The translations under genes were made by a program, and so were the position numbers. The notes under the pieces were generated by a model. It ran no database searches and was not told the DNA's origin. It saw nothing but the letters and a program-made list of their open reading frames with translations. Positions 12,436 to 23,291 of a stretch of 64,000 bases of DNA are shown here, piece after piece. Location: the NCBI RefSeq assembly GCF_010093535.1, contig NW_022985188.1, forward strand, positions 154,141 to 218,140, written 5' to 3'. This stretch comes from Lindgomyces ingoldianus (taxonomy: Eukaryota; Ascomycota; Dothideomycetes; Pleosporales; Lindgomycetaceae). How positions within the stretch are numbered: position 1 is the stretch's first letter; the number at the start of each line of letters is the position of its first letter.

Positions 12436-13021
12436 TGTAATAATTCTTATAAACTATTTTATTTTAGGTTGCTTAGAACCTATCTAAAGGGTCCCTGTAT
12501 TAGCTCTAACTCTAACTTAACCCTGTCCCCTGCAGTTACCTTTATTCCCCTAAGTATTTAGTCGCACCTCTTCTATTAGCTAGCTTAGTAGTTTTCTAAT
12601 ATTCTTTTGTACAAGGCCTATAGGTGTTAATAGAATCTCTAGGTCATTAAGTCCCCACGTACTCCCATATGCCTCTGAGTGGATTCCTACCGCATTCGAA
12701 CCCATTGTCTTGCCTGTGTAACGAGTCTCATGAATCGTTCCATCTCGGGCGGCCCGGAACCTCCGGAAGGCCCTCGTATCGGCCCCGACCCCGACCTGGC
12801 CCCCACCCCTGCTGTTACCCCTATTCCCTCATGTATTTAGTCGCACCTCTCCCCCGTAGCTAGCTCAGTAGTTTTCTGATATCCTTCGTACAAGGCCTAT
12901 AGATGTCAATTGGAATTCCCAGGTCATTGAGTCCCCACGCACTCCCATATGCCTCTGAGTGGACTCCTACCGCATTCGGACCCATTGTCTTGCCTGTGCC
13001 GTTACAGCCTGCGCTGTTACA
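12436..13021 (-). repeat. Solo LTR (TGTAAC...GTTACA family), split by a second LTR
   Basis: A reverse-oriented copy of the LTR seen at 767-1073. Its main part (12436-12716) is heavily C/T-mutated in its first half. It ends inside the motif CTTGCCTG, is interrupted by a younger LTR of the same family, and resumes with CGCTGTTACA at 13012-13021. No matching duplication flanks the outer copy (AGTAG versus TACAC), so it may be a rearranged remnant. Confidence 0.8.
12717..13006 (-). repeat. Nested solo LTR with GCCTG target duplication, little RIP
   Basis: Starts TGTAACGAGTCTCATG and ends GTGCCGTTACA, reading the LTR family in reverse. Exact GCCTG duplications flank it (12712-12716 and 13007-13011), and the target lies inside the older LTR. 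It keeps GC-rich stretches such as GGGCGGCCCGGAACC that are T/A-converted in the other copies, so it is younger or escaped RIP. Open frames across it (12669-13310) are by-products of its high GC content. Confidence 0.85.
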
Positions 13022-13871
13022 TACACTAGGGAAAATCTACGTGTCCAGTGTAGATTTAAATATAACTACGAAGAGACAATCTAGCCAGGAGATCTATGCC
13101 TGTTATATATCCCTTCGTTCCTTAGCTTGGTCGTTGCCAAGCCTGATGGTCGCCTCCTTGGCTTTCTGCCACCTCAGCTGCGACCGTTGTCACGTGACTT
13201 GTGAGATAAGCTGCCCCGCGCATCATCGTGTCCCTGTCATGCCAGTCCTCCAGACATTGCATGCTTTCGGCGACGTCTGCTTGGTTATCGCAGCCTCACA
13301 ACTTTTGTAACGACCGAGGCTGCGCTCTCCTTCATTTACGGAATACGCAATAGCTCTTTGTCGAGGATTTGAAGTGTCCTCTGCAGCCCTCTCGGAACCA
13401 GGCACTCACTCAGACTTCCATGAAAGTGTCCTGGTCGCCTTTGGCAAACTCTGCATAGCTCGCCTTCAGAGCGGCCTATGCCGTCCCGTCGTCGACTCCC
13501 GTCTATCCTTCCTCCCCAATTACCTCCTTCGCCGACGTCAATAAGCCCTCAAGGGTCACGGGAGCATCCTGCACATTGCCACGCTTTTGAACAGCCATAG
13601 TAGAGGTTTCTGGGAGTTACTACTTTTCTAGATGGCTTGCGGTGAGTAGGGCATGAAGTGTTATAGGGCCGGTACTTTTCTAGTAAGCAATGCTTGCTGT
13701 CATGTACTCTCCAACGCCTCCATCTTTAACAGGTTGGAGACACTAGCGAACGCGGCGGTAATGTACACATTGGAGCGGATCATCAATATTCCGCACGGGG
13801 TTGGTGCGCACACCGCGGTTATCTGAGTTCGGGCAGCTAGGCGACTATTCCTCTTCAGATTAATTTCTATC
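13022..13871. other. Intergenic, edge of transposon block
   Basis: GC-normal sequence downstream of the GST gene. I see no domain-bearing frame, RNA gene or repeat. Confidence 0.5.
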
Positions 13872-14623
13872 TTATTTACGAGCAGCAGCCGCAGCCTCCT
13901 TGTCAGCGGCCAACATCTTCTGTATGGCTGGCCTATTCATGCAGCGGTCCCACCAAGCACTCACAGCTTTGCGACTGAGGATGATGTCTCCGTACCCACA
14001 CGCGAAAAGTCTTTGGATCAGCGGAATGTAGTAGATATCCGTGAGAGTGAAGCCCTTTCCAGCCATGTAGTCTTTCTGTTGTAAGAGACATTCTGCCACG
14101 TCGAAAAACATCTCGACCGACCGTAGTGCATCTGAGACCACGGCGTCATTAGGAGGTAGCCCCATGAATTTTTTGACAAATTTCTCAAATGCGATTCTAC
14201 CTGCAGGCTCGGCGAAGTAGAGCATTTCTACGGACTGCGCCTGCTCAAACAGCGCCGCAGCTTCGACGTCGGAATCCGGGGGTAGAAGTGGGAAGGAGTA
14301 CTTCCTCGCGAGGTATTTGCAGATTGCGCGGCTCTCGTAGAGAGTGAACCCCTCGGGGAAAGTGATGACGGGTATTTTACCCCACGGGTGACGTTTCATG
14401 TTTTCTTCGGACTAGGTGCAGCGGCGTCAGCGATATACAATTTGCGTACGCGAGGATAAGCCGTGTCGTCTTCCAAGAGAAACGGGCCACCCACCTTCTG
14501 TTCCCCTTTTTGCAGGTTGAGAAGCACGAGTTCGTAATCTGTGAAGCCACCTTCGGCGAGAGTCAGGCGGACACGATCGGTGTTGGTTGAACCGCGAGAG
14601 CCATACAGAGTGAAAGCTGGCAT
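13872..14623 (-). CDS. Glutathione S-transferase
   Basis: Predicted 222-aa cytosolic GST that conjugates glutathione to electrophiles in detoxification or secondary metabolism. Two exons: 14495-14623 and 13872-14411, joined across an 83-bp intron (donor GTGGGT, acceptor CTAG). The thioredoxin-like N domain begins MPAFTLYGSRGSTNTDRV, where the Ser/Thr-rich loop holds the likely catalytic residue. The glutathione-binding stretch GKIPVITFPEGFTLYESRAI contains the cis-Pro (IPV) and ESRAI motif. The helical C domain follows to AAAAARK. The length is normal for phi/Ure2p-like fungal GSTs. An in-frame upstream ATG at 14689 would add 22 residues, weakly like a mitochondrial presequence; I prefer 14623 because the GST fold starts there. 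It is divergent from the Zn2Cys6 regulator. Confidence 0.92.
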
Positions 14624-15038
14624 TTTCGAGCTGTGCAGTAGTTTCGACACGAATCTAGGGTGGTTTGTGATGAGCTTCAACATGTGCAAGTATTCCTTTT
14701 GAGAGAGTGTGGGCCAGCCACTCGATATATAAGTCGAGCGAGACGACGGGACCTCGGAACGGAGCTATGACAATCGCGAGTATGCCGGAACGATGAAGCG
14801 CTTTCTACGGCACGTATGGTTGGTCGGTTCGCTTTCGTCACCTAATCGAGCTAGCTGTGACGCCTGCTCCTCAACAACACAATTGACTCAAAGCGACACC
14901 GACTCGCCCGCCTCGTAGTCCTAGTGATGAATCCATGTGCATTATTTGATTTGCCTGCTCGGATTTCTTGCTACGAAACTTCCTCTCGTCTGTAGGGTGT
15001 TGCGCGACAAGCGTGAATGTCCCACCCACCACCCAACG
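14624..15038. promoter_or_regulatory. Shared divergent promoter, GST and Zn2Cys6 regulator
   Basis: A 415-bp spacer between two divergent starts. A TATA-like element (TATATAAG, 14726-14733) lies about 100 bp upstream of the GST start, enclosed by the inverted repeat CTCGA (14721-14725) / TCGAG (14734-14738). Co-regulation is an inference from the arrangement. Confidence 0.5.
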
Positions 15039-16419
15039 ATGACCGGAAGCCTTGTCGCCCGCAAACGGAACATACAGTTTAGAACTAAGGTGAAAACTGG
15101 TTGTGCAACCTGCAGGTCAGTCTTAAATCCCATCACTGGCCCACACCCGAGGAATGAGAATCACACGGGGGGTCGGCCCTGCAGTGATTATGCTCACTAG
15201 CAATAGAATACGGAAGGTCAAATGCGACGAGAACAAGCCATTTTGCCGAAAATGTCTCGACACTGGTCGTACTTGCGACGGCTACGAGTCTCCCTTTAGA
15301 TTTTTTACCAGTCAACCCATCAAGAACGCTCATGCTGGCGACATCAAGTCACGCGCTGGTTTACAACCCATCCGGCCCACCCTAACTGAGATCGCCCCTC
15401 AGGACATCGACCTTCTCAATCGTTACTTCTCAACCAAGACCATGTTCGACGTGAAGCTAGGCTGTGGTGAAGAAGCCAGGCAAGTCCTCCAAGCCAGCTT
15501 GACTGATCCGCCGATACGACACGCAGTCTCGTCTCTCAGAGCTCTTCGGGAAAATCTCGAGACGTCCGAAGACGTTCCAGCGTCTGTCGCGCAGCGGGCC
15601 CCGGGCTATGGCTATGGCCTCCAACAATACTGTATGGCTTTAGGAGGTCTCGCGTCTAACTTATCGTCTCCGGGCCCTTACAGGTTGAAGTCGGCATTAC
15701 TTTGCTGTCAGGTCTTCATCAGCATTGAGCAAGTCCGGGGAAATTACGCTTCTATGGCCCAGCATATCATTCAAGGGCTCAGGATCATGCACGAGCATCG
15801 GGCAAGGCCCAATTTTGTTGCCGCGAATAAATTGGTGCCAGCACACCATGACCAGCTACCCTTCCTAGATGTTTTCATCATCAAGTTGTTCGCTGCACCA
15901 TGTAAGTTCGCGGATCCTCCAGCAACAGCCGATATAAGCGAGACGACGGTGTCTGTGTGTTTAGTCTCGCCGCATCAACAGCCTGTTGAATCTCGCGATC
16001 TTCGCACGATTGCACCCGACATGCGGACAGAGTTAACAAGGATCGCTGCATCGACGCTTGAATTTCTCAGCAAAGTGTCGCATGTCGAATCAGCAGGTCA
16101 TGCTCTTCAACTGCTATCCGAGAAAGCATCTCTGCTGGACTCTTTAGAATCGTGGCTCATTGATCTTGACCTCGTTCATAGGGAGACCAGACCTGCTAGT
16201 CCTGAGCTTATTTCAGTGTCTTTCATGCGCTTTTTCCATCAGATACTGAAAATCGTTCTCTTGGGGGCACTAGACTCCTCACCAGATCTTTATGCCAAGC
16301 TGCGGACCGAGAACAACCGATTGCAGGGCGTAGCTAGCAATGTGGGTGAAAGAGTAAAGGCTTATAGAACGTGCAGTGGGATTAGGAGTAGTCGAGGGGA
16401 GCGATCTAAAGTACGCTGA
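15039..16419 (+). CDS. Zn2Cys6 fungal transcription factor
   Basis: Predicted 429-aa binuclear zinc-cluster DNA-binding regulator. Exon 1 is 15039-15115, the intron 15116-15206 (91 bp, donor GTCAGT, acceptor ATAG), exon 2 15207-16419. Joining restores the full cluster spacing C-x2-C-x6-C-x6-C-x2-C-x6-C (GCATCRIRKVKCDENKPFC, then RKC and RTC) at residues about 22-49. The remaining ~380 residues form a helical fungal-regulator region with LASNLSSPGPYRLKSALLCC and LPFLDVFIIKLFAAPC. Starting at the internal ATG at 15154 would lose the first two cysteines. The C terminus ends abruptly in a Ser/Arg-rich tail (RSSRGERSKVR), so the gene may be truncated or have an unseen last intron. The target is unknown; the divergent GST is the natural candidate. 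Confidence 0.85.
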
Positions 16420-16959
16420 TGTTTATGGCAAAGTGGCGCAATCTTTCTGAGCCACGCATCTGATTCCTGTCTTTTCACAATCAATGGGATCCGCGGACTT
16501 CATAGCCAACAAGTCCAGCGGGAGAAGGCCGGCGGCACTACCGAACGCTGTTGGACAGAGACCCTGCACACCTCTTCACACTCTGAATGCAGAAGTGAGA
16601 ATGTTCTTTGTTAATAGAAGAACACAGAAGTGACTGTTGAAAACATGGTAGATTTAGCTCTGTGTCTCACTCATGTATCACGCTCTCACACCCGCAATTA
16701 CATCACCTAGCGCATTTCAGGGTAAAGAGATAAGAAGCGAGTCGGTCGGCGTGCGTGTATGAGATTGCATGCGGTTTCCGCTAGCAGTATGCGGACCGAA
16801 CAATCCAATCAGCGGCTAACTTTGTCTCTAAATCGGTCCCCCATACCGACCATAGTGGTCAACTCCATAAATGCTCCGCAACCCCGCCGCTCTTTTGTAA
16901 CGAAGCCTCTTGGTCTCCCCGCAAGCTCAGGCAGACGAGTACCCAACAGTATTTCTCAT
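16420..16959. other. Intergenic, no gene seen
   Basis: Region after the Zn2Cys6 gene. Small open frames here show no known domain. The upstream part of the following NmrA-like wreck probably starts near its end, but no in-frame ATG is evident. Confidence 0.4.
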
Positions 16960-17663
16960 CGTCGAATATCATACATTTCCTCCTCCTCGGCGCCACTAGA
17001 CGGACCGGCCAGCACGTCATATCTGAATTACTCTCTCAAGGTCATGCAGCGATAGCCCTCGTCCGTACCTCTGGCAGCCTCACCCCTCGTCCTGGCCTCA
17101 CCGTCGTCACTGGCTCGCCACTGTCGAAGTCCGACATAAAAATTGCTCTCTCAGCGGCGCCTTCCTTGACACCTTTTGCAGCAATCATCACATTGGACAC
17201 AGTCCGCAAGTTTGACAGCCCTTTCGCGCCTCAGCTCTTACCTCCTCGCTTCCTGACCGACTCATGGTCCAATATTTGCGAGGTTCTGGAGCATGCCGGC
17301 ATTTATCGCATTGTAGTGAGGTCGACAGCAGGTGTAGGGGATTCATGGGCTAACCTACCGTGGCTGTCCAAGGCATTCGTTGGATAGACCAACATCAAGT
17401 ACGCTCTCGAGGACCACGGCCTCGTAGACAAGGAAATTCGGTTAACGGAGATGGATTAGACTCTTGTGAGGGCTTCGATGCTGCAATTTGACGATCCGAG
17501 GCAGAGGCCGACTGACACAAGGGCGGACGTGCAAACGCTGGACAGCAAGGGTGACGGAATGCGTATGACTGACAGCGTGAGTGTTTCTAGTGTGTCGAGA
17601 TTCCTGATTAAGGTTGCAGTCGAAGGACTCTTTATCAAAAGCGCAGTGGTTGTACGGGATTGA
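16960..17663 (+). pseudogene. NmrA/SDR-type NAD(P)-binding protein, broken
   Basis: One reading frame runs from about 16960 to 17663 with a Rossmann start LGATRRTGQHVISELL (consensus GATGxTG, with one G changed to R by G-to-A), then GHAAIALVRTSGSL and IVVRSTAGVGDSWANLP, typical of atypical SDR/NmrA-like oxidoreductases. Two stops interrupt it, TAG at 17385-17387 and at 17457-17459, both in contexts (GG*TN, EMD*TL) where the family commonly has Trp; TGG-to-TAG is one G-to-A change. No in-frame ATG lies upstream. RIP-like mutation leaking into this island would explain the pattern. It is a different subfamily from the intact enzyme at 41.2 kb. Confidence 0.75.
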
Positions 17664-18194
17664 TGCCACCGAGGGAGTCGTAGACTTAGCGATTCTTGGG
17701 GAATCGCTGCGGCGGAAGAAACCTGGACACTCCCCTCGCTAACATATTTAATGAAAGAAGCGCCAGTAGGTAGTAGAATTTGAGAGCTTGAAATCCTCCG
17801 GTGCTCCTGTTACAAGAAAGTGATGAGTGCTAGTGCCAAAGCTGTCCACACAGAAGCCATCCTCACACGTTGCTGGCAGGAGCGAGGCTTGGAGGTTCCA
17901 GGCCTAAGACAATGGGCACGTTTAGATCGGCGATAGACGCATCACCTACCACTACTGTGAGCACAGCAAGACTGCAATTCTTCATACGTACCACATGCGC
18001 TGCAACCACCACCGAAGCTCTTGTTCAATAAGAGGCTTCAAATTCATATCCTCCTACCGTTTAGCAGGTTACGGTCCTTTCTATGACCTTCGCCGCCGTT
18101 CGTATGGAACACAAATCTCTGAGTACCCTACCATCGTCCCATTCTTTCCTGTGATTGACACAAGCAATATCCTAGTTTAAGAAAAGGGAAGGAA
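17664..18194. other. Intergenic, no gene seen
   Basis: No recognizable domain. A 61-codon open frame at 17995-18180 is unsupported. Confidence 0.4.
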
Positions 18195-18360
18195 GAATTC
18201 AAGCTAGCTCTAGAATGTTATAAAAAGCAGAAGTACACCGAGGAAGAGCAGCTGTTGCGACAGTTAGTCCAGCCGCAGGAGAAGGTACTTGGCGCGGACC
18301 ACAAGAAGACACTTGCACGTAAAGAACTTTTACGGAATATAATGGTGGCAATAACGCCGT
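18195..18360 (+). pseudogene. TPR repeat fragment (kinesin-light-chain-like)
   Basis: Translates to a single repeat of the 42-residue TPR type common in fungal NLR and TPR proteins: ALECYKKQKYTEEEQLLRQL followed by VQPQEKVLGADHKKTLARK. It has no start or continuation, so it is a fragment. It lies 400 bp upstream of a kinase wreck in the same orientation and may come from the same ancestral gene. Confidence 0.7.
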
Positions 18361-18732
18361 CTGTCCTTACAAACGTTCTTGCGCAACCCGTTATTAGTTA
18401 ACGAAGCAACCTCCCTGCCAATAGCGACTAAAGGCAAACAGCGTACAACGACTCTGATATTTAACAGGTCTCGCTCTTGTTAGGTCAAGACAATGTGTAA
18501 TAGAGCAAAATTCTGAGTATATATATTATCCTTGACGATTAACTGCATAGACCTTCTTGACACCTTTGTTGACCTTAGATACTCTGATCATGGCTTCCTT
18601 TTACTAAACAAGGCCTACCGCTATGTCTTCGGCCTAGCAATCGCTCAGTTTGTGGCTGCCTAGAACCCGGTGACGACTAATTCAATAAACCGAGAGAAGG
18701 GCGAACAAGGCTAGCATTGCTACTTTCCAATG

Positions 18733-19480
18733 GATGAGATCCTTCAGCTTGAGGTGAAAGGAGTCCTCGGCCCTGGAGGATTCAGACAGGTTGACTAGGT
18801 CGTTAGCACAATCAGCTTCTGACAGTCTTCGTTAAAGCCGGTATCTTAGGGCACTATATTTAGTGATCGAACGAGAAAACACACTAAACGGTTTATTGCT
18901 GAGACTGGAATTCTGAAGCATTGAAAGCACCACTGCATAGTAGAGTTTGTTTGAAGATACACTGGGTAAAGATATATAAGCCTGATAATGTCCGTTATAG
19001 CTGACATGGACCTGTCTACCTACCTTGCGCTTGCCGACAGGCCTAGATATAGAGATTTGCGTACCTCCTTTAGCTGTCTGGCTAGAACACTTGAGTTTCT
19101 GCACGGGGAAAGCATTCAGCATAAAGATATCAAACCAACCATGGCGGCAACGTCCTGTGTGCTAGTTTTGGGCTGCCATTCAATTGTACAGATCAAGATG
19201 GTAGCACTACAGTTAGGTGAATGGAACAACGCCGAAGTATTACACGCCTAAGATGGCTGACTATAAGCCTTAGAACACGTCGTTTGACATCTAGAGTCTA
19301 GAAGTTGTCTTTCGTAAGATAATAGTGGTGCCTAAGGACAGAACAATTAAGTATGATTATGACTTCTTTAAAAAGCATAGGTCACGGCATGCATATGTGC
19401 GCGCGAATCTTACCGGCACCTATACTCTTGCTACGGAGTTTAAAGAAATAGGTAGTCCTACCAACAACGCCGCTTAGGTA
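18733..19480 (+). pseudogene. Serine/threonine protein kinase domain, broken
   Basis: Kinase landmarks appear in order but in shifting, stop-interrupted frames. The glycine loop VKGVLGPGGFRQVD is at 18754-18797. Next come IFSDRTRKHTK and a helix-C-like stretch, then a hinge region ADMDLSTYLALADRPRY and LARTLEFLHGESIQHKDIKP at 19081-19137 (an HKD in place of the usual catalytic HRD, Lys of DIKP kept). Past this, pieces of activation-loop and C-lobe sequence can be read only by changing frame. An open stretch at 18988-19251 covers only the middle of the domain. It cannot make an active kinase. Confidence 0.75.
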
Positions 19481-19699
19481 GGGTGAGAACATGGTTATGT
19501 TCTGACCATAGCTGCGGTCTACAGCAGCGTCGTTAATGGCACATATCGCCAGTCAGAAAGAAGGTAAGAATAAAGCTTTTTGCGGGATATGCTGCCTTTT
19601 GCCTGGCAACGTCTCGAGCGAATTCAATGCGCTAGAGTTAAGCTAATACTAAATGAGGTTATTGCATCATGCTCTGCTAGATTAGAAACCAGTATTAAC

Positions 19700-21370
19700 A
19701 AAATAGAAGGCTGATATATAACCTCATGTAGCTACTAACAAGCAGCGTGAATTTAGCGGCACGATTACAAAAAACAAGGCGCCTAGGCACCACAAAATTG
19801 CTAGCTAGGCTTAAGCTTAACTAGATGCGTTTAGACTAAACTTAAATATATAAATAACTAATAGATAGCTAAATAGAGTAAAGCATAGAAAAGAATAGAT
19901 ACTGTCTATATAATAATAGTAAAACTCTATCTAGAAAAGTAGTAATTTATTTAAATTTAAATAATAAACTTAATTCTTTTACTAAAAAGTAAGTCTACTG
20001 TATCTTCTTGTATATTATATACTTTACTTATTTATTATTATACAGCTTTAGACACTATATGTATATATATATATATTATTTAGTAATTTAGTAAAGCTTT
20101 TTAGTTTTATAGTTGACTAGAAAACTACTATATACTATATAGTTGCTAAATTAACTATTAAAGTAAATGTTTTAGATGCTTTATAAACTAATAACTTTAT
20201 TAATATTGAATAGTAGAAGCTATTTTTAATACGCATTCAGCTTTTAATAATTAATTTTCTTCTATCTAGTGTAATAATTAGTAGAGAACTAATAGAAATT
20301 AAAATTAAAATACTTTAAAAATTTTAAACTAAGTTTATATATTTTAATATATATTAAAGCTAGTTATATTAGAACATTTTTTGCTAGTAGAGTACATGTT
20401 AACTAGAACCCTACTATATTAATACTTATAGATAAAAATATAAAAACTTTATAGTTTCTATACTATTTTAATAAAAGTAAGCGCTAGGTATAATAACACA
20501 TTTATAGAAAAAACTTAAAGTTTAACTCTATTAAATCTTATTGCAACAGCAATACTATAAAACATTTATATATTATAGAAAATAGTAATTAAAACTTTTA
20601 ATTTAATTATTAAAAAGCAAGGTATTAATATAGCTAGCTATTAGTTTTTAAAAAGATAAGCTTTTATAGCATTTTACCTTTCTAAATATACTTTGTTTAA
20701 TACTTTTATAACTCTAAGTTAATTTTATATAAAAATTTTAAAAAATTATTTTAATACTACTACATTTAGTTACTCTCTCTATTACTAGTTTTTAAAACTT
20801 TAATAAAAGCTAGAAAAATTAAAACAAGTTTTATTTAAATATTTTTAAATAGCTTTTAAATTTAGTGTAATTATTTTATATTATAGTAAAGAAAAATGTA
20901 GAGAGTAAGAAAATCTTTATGTTCTAGTAAAACTTTAACAGTTTAGCAATTACTATGTGCATAGTCTTTGTAAAGCCCTGGTTCTAATTAAAGAGAGTGT
21001 AAGAATAGCAACTAAAAAGGGGTGTAAGAATAGTAGAAGCTAAATATTAAAAGATTGTATTCTAATTAGATTTAGAGATATATCTTCTAACCTTGTTATA
21101 ATTAACTTCTTAGACGGCTCTGTAGTTATGCGCAAACTTAATTATCTACTTAGAGACTCCTCTCTATGCAATCCCGCTTACTTGAAATTGTTTAGAATTG
21201 CTACGTATGCGCTTTACACATCTCTTTAACTGTTTATAACTAATAAAAACTGCCTATTAATGTGTTTGAGTCTTATGCAGCTTTTAATTTAATCTACTTA
21301 AGCTAGGGATATTTGTCTGCAGTTACAGATATCTCTACAATTTAGTTATATGATGACGTAATTTCACCTC
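19700..21370. repeat. AT-rich, RIP-like degraded block
   Basis: Extremely A+T-rich sequence with almost no TCA/TGA trinucleotides and stops in all frames, like the known transposon blocks. I could not identify the element that once occupied it; no LTR pair or terminal inverted repeat was found. A (TA)n tract lies near 20057-20076. Confidence 0.6.
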
Positions 21371-21803
21371 CTACAAGTCATCTATTTATAAGTCTCCTGC
21401 TGTCTCGCTCAATCTTTGCATATATAGACCCTTAGGCAAACTCCTTTAGCAATCAATCCACTTCCTCACCTCTGCGCCTACTAAAATCTTCTCCAAAAGT
21501 TTCACGCCTTGCTTCGCAGGTGAATTTCTGCTAGCGGTGGGTCTGCTATGCCATAACATTTGTATTGGACCTGTAAGCAGCATCATGAGAGGGCCCGCGA
21601 CGTCGTTGATTCCTGTTCCGTTCGTGTTTTATTTCTTTGGTGAGAGAATTTGAGCGAAATTGCCGTAGCCGAAAGGAAATGTGTACGATTAGTTCTGGGA
21701 GGCGACGGTGGGATCTCTGGTGATGGGTATCGGGACGTTCTTATCTAAACTATGTACATACATGCTAATTTTAGGAATTCCCCCTAACTACTCCGACATC
21801 CTC
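21371..21803. other. 3' flank of the xylanase gene
   Basis: Transition from AT-rich to normal composition downstream of the GH10 stop codon. No gene seen. Confidence 0.4.
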
Positions 21804-22905
21804 TCAGGATAGTGCCTGAACAATTGCATTGTAGTTTGCCTTCGCCTTGTAGCTCGAATCAAACAGCAATGGGTTCCCACTTGGTCTCCACGAATCCGGA
21901 TCACGGACGCCCCAAACGGTGATGCCCACACAATTGGAAACCTTCACACAGGCATTAACCACGTCTATCCAGTTCTGGTTGCTGCCACTCTGTATGTCGA
22001 GCTCGGTGATACCACACTCCGGCGCCGCAGCGCAAAGAGCGGCCATGGCAGCGGCGGTGCCGGCGGCTTGGTTTCCGTTAAGATGAGATTGAGATCCAAT
22101 GCCGTCGATAGGAACTCCTGCGGCGATCCAGGCTTTAACGTTCTTGATCATACCTTGGGTTTTGGCGTAGGTGGCAGTGTCCAGGCTGGGAATCTGTTTA
22201 GCCCAAGATCTGCGAAAAGTAAATCCCTAGAAACTTACTTGTAATCATTGATATACAACTTAGCATCTGGATCCGCGGCTTTCGCAGTCTCAAACGCAAT
22301 CTTAACAAAGTCCTGTCCAAGGACATTGTAGAAGACGGAAGAACGGAAGCCGCCATTCTCATCGAAGATCTCGTTGACAACATCCCAAGCGTAAATCTTG
22401 CCCTTGTAGCGCCCAATGACGGTCGTAATATGGTTCTTCATGGCTTCCGTCAACTGTGTCTTGTCACGGATCGACGAGACCCATCCCGGAAGCTGCGAGT
22501 GCCAGACCGTTGTGTGACCACGGATGAGCTTGTTGTTCTCTGTGGCGAACTTGACAAGGTAGTCTGCGCCATCGAATTTGAAGCTACCCTTGGATGCTTC
22601 CGTGGAGTCCCATTTCATGCTATGTGCGCATATTAGCAGGAATGCGACTCTGGTGGGCTCCAGTTCTCTGCTTACCTGTTCTCAGGGGTGACCTGACCAA
22701 AATTGGCCTTGATAATGGCAGCATTGGATCCAGCACCAAGGCGGCTTTGGTCTGCGCAGGTGCCAAAGTACTTCTTGCCCTTGGCGACGAACTTGTCGTT
22801 GATGCTCTCAGCAGCCTGTCGCCAATCCAGAACCGGCTCTGGATCTGCCATTGGGAAGGCAGACACCAGGGCGGTGCAGAGGACCGATGCGAGGACGAAC
22901 TTCAT
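21804..22905 (-). CDS. Endo-1,4-beta-xylanase, GH10, secreted
   Basis: Predicted 330-aa enzyme cleaving beta-1,4-xylan outside the cell. Three exons: 22676-22905, 22239-22619 and 21804-22185, with introns of 56 and 53 bp. A signal peptide ([18 protein letters not shown]) is followed by a GH10 barrel. The acid/base Glu lies in WDVVNEIF (E160) and the nucleophile in ITELDIQ (E265), about 105 residues apart as usual. [13 protein letters not shown] is the conserved substrate-cleft stretch. There is no carbohydrate-binding module or linker. The second acceptor was chosen at TTCCCAG because it restores YINDYNLD; a nearer acceptor at CGCAG would insert a few residues. The gene is intact although AT-rich blocks lie on both sides. 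Xylanases of this type serve plant-wall degradation. Confidence 0.95.
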
Positions 22906-22994
22906 GGCGACGACGGGTAAGTGAGCCGTATCAATCGTGGATTGTTGTGGATGTCAGAAGAAAAAGAGATTCGCGAAGGCTGAGCCGCATTCCT

Positions 22995-23000
22995 CTTATA
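22995..23000 (-). promoter_or_regulatory. Probable TATA box of the xylanase gene
   Basis: TATAAG on the minus strand, about 90 bp upstream of the start codon. This is a plausible core promoter position. Confidence 0.45.
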
Positions 23001-23284
23001 CTACCAACCATCCTATGGCCGGACAAGGCATTCCGTTTATAGCAGATGATGGCTTCGAGAATACCCGTACCTTCTCAGTCAATGTAGATTCATTGCGGGG
23101 AATAGGATAGGGACAGTCGAATTCTAGCATTGATTAAGGTGGACGGCTCTTTTGTGCCGGTGATGACAAGACGAGGCGATATATAGTGTGCCATGAAGAC
23201 GGACAGACAAACAATCTATGCGAGGAGCGGTTTCGCGAATAATGACACGCTCGGCGTAATTCCTTAGATGAGCTTGGTTCTACC

Positions 23285-23291
23285 GGCTAAT
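23285..23291 (+). promoter_or_regulatory. Candidate XlnR-type site (GGCTAAT)
   Basis: GGCTAA core about 380 bp upstream of the xylanase start, matching the GGCTAR-type motif bound by the xylanolytic activator XlnR/Xyr1. A GCGGGG motif at 23095-23100 fits the SYGGRG pattern of the carbon repressor CreA. Both are short motifs and may be chance. Confidence 0.3.

Noticed and set aside
12669..13310. Open frames of 64 and 135 codons
   Set aside because: They cross the GC-rich nested LTRs, whose boundaries and target duplication are exact. No protein motif.
19700..21370. Tc1/mariner or pogo transposase relic
   Set aside because: Stop-filled frames gave no dependable DDE motif and I found no terminal inverted repeats. 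The block is left unnamed.
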